This document shows, piece after piece, positions 14,807 through 17,260 of a stretch of 17,260 nt of DNA. This DNA is from Chlorobiales bacterium. Its GTDB lineage: Bacteria > Bacteroidota > Chlorobiia > Chlorobiales > Chlorobiaceae. The translations under genes were made by a program, and so were the position numbers. How positions within the stretch are numbered: position 1 is the stretch's first letter; each line of letters begins with the position of its first letter. Under the pieces are notes generated by a model. The model was not told where the DNA came from. It searched no databases and was given only the letters and a program-made list of their open reading frames with translations. The stretch spans positions 1-17,260 of the forward strand of contig JAKSDC010000020.1 of NCBI GenBank assembly GCA_022360275.1, in the 5' to 3' direction.

Positions 14807-15100
14807 TGTTTGATAAGAAAACGCAAAAATATTTCACAATTATGAAATTTCACCGCATATACCGGCAAAAAAATAACACGCCTCCAACACTTCACACTAC
14901 CTCTAAGAATATTTTTTACAAGCAAATACATTCCTGAATTTTTATCAACCCGTAACATAAAGAGTTTTGTACTACTTGAAAGAATACCGCAACTACTTTT
15001 TCGAGTCGGAATTTTTTCTTTAAACTTCGGTATAATGCCTTTAATTCCCTAACAATCACTTCGCACACAGCCGCAAAATACGGCCAAATCCCCCAATATC
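14807..15100. promoter_or_regulatory. Divergent spacer with candidate RTX-gene promoter
   Basis: A consensus TATAAT at 15031-15036 faces the RTX gene and would give a leader of about 60 nt; the matching -35 region is poor (GGAATT around 15008), so another sigma factor or an activator is possible. A 6-6-6 inverted repeat (ATTTCA 14831-14836, TGAAAT 14843-14848) lies about 25 bases before the alkD-like gene and could be its operator. No gene is seen. Confidence 0.4.
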
Positions 15101-17260
15101 ATGGCAGAAAAAAATTTCGAAAGCGTGGAAAAGACATCCATCGCTCCCGAGGACAATGGGCTCGACCAGCTCGTCGAAGCAATTTATAACGATCCCGGAC
15201 TTGAAGGAAGGATTTCACAGCAGGACATAGAGGCCGGAGCCAAAGCGGCGGCCGCAATGAATGAGATCATCACCGAAGCCGTCAACGCTACCGGCGCCAT
15301 GGATGACGGCGTCATTACCGGAGACGAAGTTCGGGAAATCAATGCGTATATCAGAGCGAATTACCAAAAGGAATGGGTTGACCTGCACGGGGATGACGAA
15401 AGCGGTGTCGAAACCGGTTTCCATCTTGTACAGAACGACGGAGCAACCCAGAGATACCGCGGAGACAACCTGGTCAACACGGTTGCTGACGGCATCTATC
15501 ATCTCGGCTTTGATATAGAAGGAGACTACATCCTCAATGAAGACGGCGATCAAAACGCTTCGGTTGATCAGGTTGCAGAATGGCTGACACAGTTCTATAC
15601 CGACCGCTCGACAACCGGTACCGGGCTCGACAGAATCACCGATACGATCATGGCCGACAAAGGTCTTGACAAAAACATCACCGATGAAGAGATCGCCGAG
15701 GCCGCCGACAATGCCAACCGGATGAACGAAATTATCGATGAAGCCGTCAGGGAAACCGGGGTTGCAGAGGATAAACACATCTCGACGGACGATATCGTTC
15801 TTATCAATCAATACATTCAGGATAATTATCACGAAGAATGGGTGGAACTCCATGGAGACGATGAGAAAAACGGTGTTGAAACCGGCTTCCACCTTGTCCA
15901 AAACGACGGCGCATCGACACGGATGTTCGGCAAGAATTTCGTCAATACGGTAGCCGACGGCATTTACCATCTCGGCTTTGATATAGAAGGAGACTACATC
16001 CTCAACGAAGACGGCAAACGCAATGCAAGTCTCGAAGATCTCGCCGGCTGGGTACAGTATTACTATGTCGACCAGTCAGATACCGGTACCGGCCTCGACC
16101 GGCTCACCGATGCGATAAAAAGCGATCCGGGCCTGGCGAGAAACACCGACGCGGATGATATCAACGCCGGTGCCGATGCGGCAAACAGGATGAACGAGAT
16201 CATCGTCGAAGCCATTGAAAACACCGGTGCTGCCGAAGACGGCAGGATCTCGGTGGATGATGTACGAATCATCAATGCCTATATCCGGGAACATCATCTC
16301 GAAGAATGGACGGAACTCCACGGAGATGACTTTGACAACGGTGACGAAACGGGCTTCCACCTCGTGCAGAACGACGGGAGCAACATAAAGTTCCGCGGCG
16401 ACAACCTCATTAATACGGTAGCCGACGGCATCTACCATCTCGGTTTTGAAATCGAAGGGGACTATATACTGAATGAAGATGGGGATCAGAACGCAAACCT
16501 CGGCGAGCTTGCCACATGGCTCAACTACTACTATCTGGACAAAGAGATCATCTACGGTTCAGAAGAGGCTGATGCCATCAAGGGGTTGAACCATTCGGAA
16601 GAGGTACATGCAAGGGGTGGAGACGACAAAGTCTACCTCGACGCCGGCGACGATTTCGCCGATGGAGGTGATGGTAATGATATTCTCTTTGGTGGAGCCG
16701 GCAACGACATCCTTGCCGGAGGAAGCGGAGATGATAAACTCTACGGCCAGGAAGGAAAAGACATCATAGCAGGGCAGGAAGGCAATGACTACATACACGG
16801 CGGCGGCGACGACGATTACCTGCATGCCGGCAGCGGCAACAACCGGGTGTACGGCGGCTCCGGCAATGACACGCTTGTTGCCGAAGACGGCGACGACGTG
16901 CTGAGCGGGGACGACGGTGACGATACGCTTACCGGAGGCAGCGGCGACGACAAGCTTTACGGCGGCGATGGAGCGGACAAACTCGATGGCGGCGATGGCA
17001 ATGACAAGCTCTACGGGCAGGACGGCGATGATACACTTTATGGCAGAAACGGCGATGACTATCTGCACGGTGGAAACGGTGATGACAAGCTCGATGCCGG
17101 AAGTGGTGACAACCGGGTGTACGGCGGAGCAGGCAACGACGAAATGACTGCCGGGGAAGGAGACGACGTGCTCAGCGGCGGGGCCGGAAACGATATCATT
17201 ACCGGCAATGGCGGCGACGACAAGATGTATGGTGGAGCCGGAGCTGATTTCCTGCAGGGC
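15101..17260 (+). CDS. Large RTX-type calcium-binding secreted protein, 3' end beyond window
   Basis: An open frame of exactly 720 codons from ATG 15101 to the right edge, without a stop. Residues about 20-174, 175-330 and 331-481 are three tandem copies of one domain. Each has a GLDxIxD start, an MNEIIxEA helix, an EF-hand-like stretch ending in xDGxIxxD, then LHGDD, ETGFHLVQNDG, NTVADGIYHLGF and an NEDG acidic loop. From about residue 483 glycine/aspartate nonapeptides (GGxGxDxLx) of the RTX calcium beta-roll take over and continue off the window. There is no N-terminal signal peptide, consistent with type I secretion through a C-terminal signal not visible here. The secretion genes are also not in view. 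I have seen the triple domain's motifs in other large RTX proteins but cannot name its family. Likely an extracellular or surface adhesin, enzyme carrier or toxin-like protein. No Shine-Dalgarno is seen. Confidence 0.88.
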   Translation, partial: MAEKNFESVEKTSIAPEDNGLDQLVEAIYNDPGLEGRISQQDIEAGAKAAAAMNEIITEAVNATGAMDDGVITGDEVREINAYIRANYQKEWVDLHGDDESGVETGFHLVQNDGATQRYRGDNLVNTVADGIYHLGFDIEGDYILNEDGDQNASVDQVAEWLTQFYTDRSTTGTGLDRITDTIMADKGLDKNITDEEIAEAADNANRMNEIIDEAVRETGVAEDKHISTDDIVLINQYIQDNYHEEWVELHGDDEKNGVETGFHLVQNDGASTRMFGKNFVNTVADGIYHLGFDIEGDYILNEDGKRNASLEDLAGWVQYYYVDQSDTGTGLDRLTDAIKSDPGLARNTDADDINAGADAANRMNEIIVEAIENTGAAEDGRISVDDVRIINAYIREHHLEEWTELHGDDFDNGDETGFHLVQNDGSNIKFRGDNLINTVADGIYHLGFEIEGDYILNEDGDQNANLGELATWLNYYYLDKEIIYGSEEADAIKGLNHSEEVHARGGDDKVYLDAGDDFADGGDGNDILFGGAGNDILAGGSGDDKLYGQEGKDIIAGQEGNDYIHGGGDDDYLHAGSGNNRVYGGSGNDTLVAEDGDDVLSGDDGDDTLTGGSGDDKLYGGDGADKLDGGDGNDKLYGQDGDDTLYGRNGDDYLHGGNGDDKLDAGSGDNRVYGGAGNDEMTAGEGDDVLSGGAGNDIITGNGGDDKMYGGAGADFLQG
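15158..16543 (+). repeat. Three tandem ~465-bp coding repeats (about 155 residues each)
   Basis: Units begin at 15158, 15623 and 16091 and the third ends near 16543. Units 1 and 2 share an exact 38-base identity (15500-15537 and 15968-16005, offset 468); unit 3 has diverged there at synonymous and some non-synonymous positions. This order suggests that units 1 and 2 are the more recent duplicates or were homogenised. Confidence 0.85.
16727..17260 (+). repeat. 270-bp higher-order repeat within the RTX nonapeptide array
   Basis: Ten nonapeptides form a 90-residue unit. Unit 1 starts at 16727 and unit 2 at 16997; the second continues past the edge. Matching landmarks in both are DKLYGQ, DYxHGG, AGSGxNRVYGG, GDDVLSG and GDDKxYGG, so the array grew by duplication of blocks rather than of single nonamers. 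Confidence 0.8.

Noticed and set aside
15215..15970. 251-codon minus-strand ORF, and a similar one at 16559-17068
   Set aside because: They are antisense to the repetitive RTX gene. Their length and internal repetition follow from its GAC/GAT/GGC-rich codons, which read as Val, Ile and Ala on the other strand.
15158..17260. CRISPR-like or satellite interpretation of the repeats at the right end
   Set aside because: The period is a multiple of three, the frame stays open and the repeats encode domain and RTX motifs, so these are coding repeats.

Overview
The window looks like chromosomal DNA of a green sulfur bacterium (Chlorobi) or a close relative. This rests on recognising the protein set (pyruvate phosphate dikinase, ElbB, an SO_0444-type metal permease, a large RTX protein), on moderate GC content, and on the near absence of Shine-Dalgarno sequences before otherwise convincing genes. 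It is an inference; no marker gene here proves it.

Layout, left to right. Positions 1-649 (minus) carry the first 216 codons of a class II aminoacyl-tRNA-synthetase-like protein that runs off the left edge, in DNA that is visibly more AT-rich than the rest. From 927 to 2468 (minus) lie a beta-propeller-like protein of unknown function and, downstream, a Sir2 NAD-dependent deacylase. A divergent spacer (2469-2826) holds a terminator-like hairpin facing elbB and a 29-codon membrane-peptide ORF just before elbB (2827-3483, plus). After a short low-complexity spacer come an orphan nucleoside-type ABC permease (3548-4420, minus) and, divergently, ppdK (4581-7331, plus). A 500-bp spacer contains a small predicted lipoprotein on the minus strand with its own terminator. 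uvrA (7830-10676, plus) overlaps tail-to-tail with a HAD phosphatase gene (10663-11307, minus), which is coupled to an upstream lipoprotein alpha/beta hydrolase gene (11310-12377).

Positions 12467-14043 form a coherent metal-resistance unit: a CadC/SmtB-like ArsR-family sensor with two complete metal sites, a near-perfect 9-4-9 operator over its promoter, a second operator-like half-site before the next gene, and an SO_0444-type Cu/Zn efflux permease with a Cys-rich loop. An AlkD-type DNA glycosylase (14099-14806, minus) follows upstream.

From 15101 to the right edge (plus) runs an open 720-codon reading frame for a secreted RTX-type protein. It has three tandem domains of about 155 residues with a conserved GFHLVQNDG / TVADGIYHLGF core, then glycine/aspartate nonapeptide repeats organised in a 90-residue (270-bp) higher-order period. 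Both edge genes are incomplete, so their ends and wider context are not visible.

The parts most worth a second look are the stand-alone synthetase-like gene, the triple-domain RTX protein, the dual-site metal sensor with its operators, the terminator-like element ahead of elbB, and the two very small membrane-associated ORFs. I see no CRISPR array, tRNA, rRNA, insertion sequence or phage gene.
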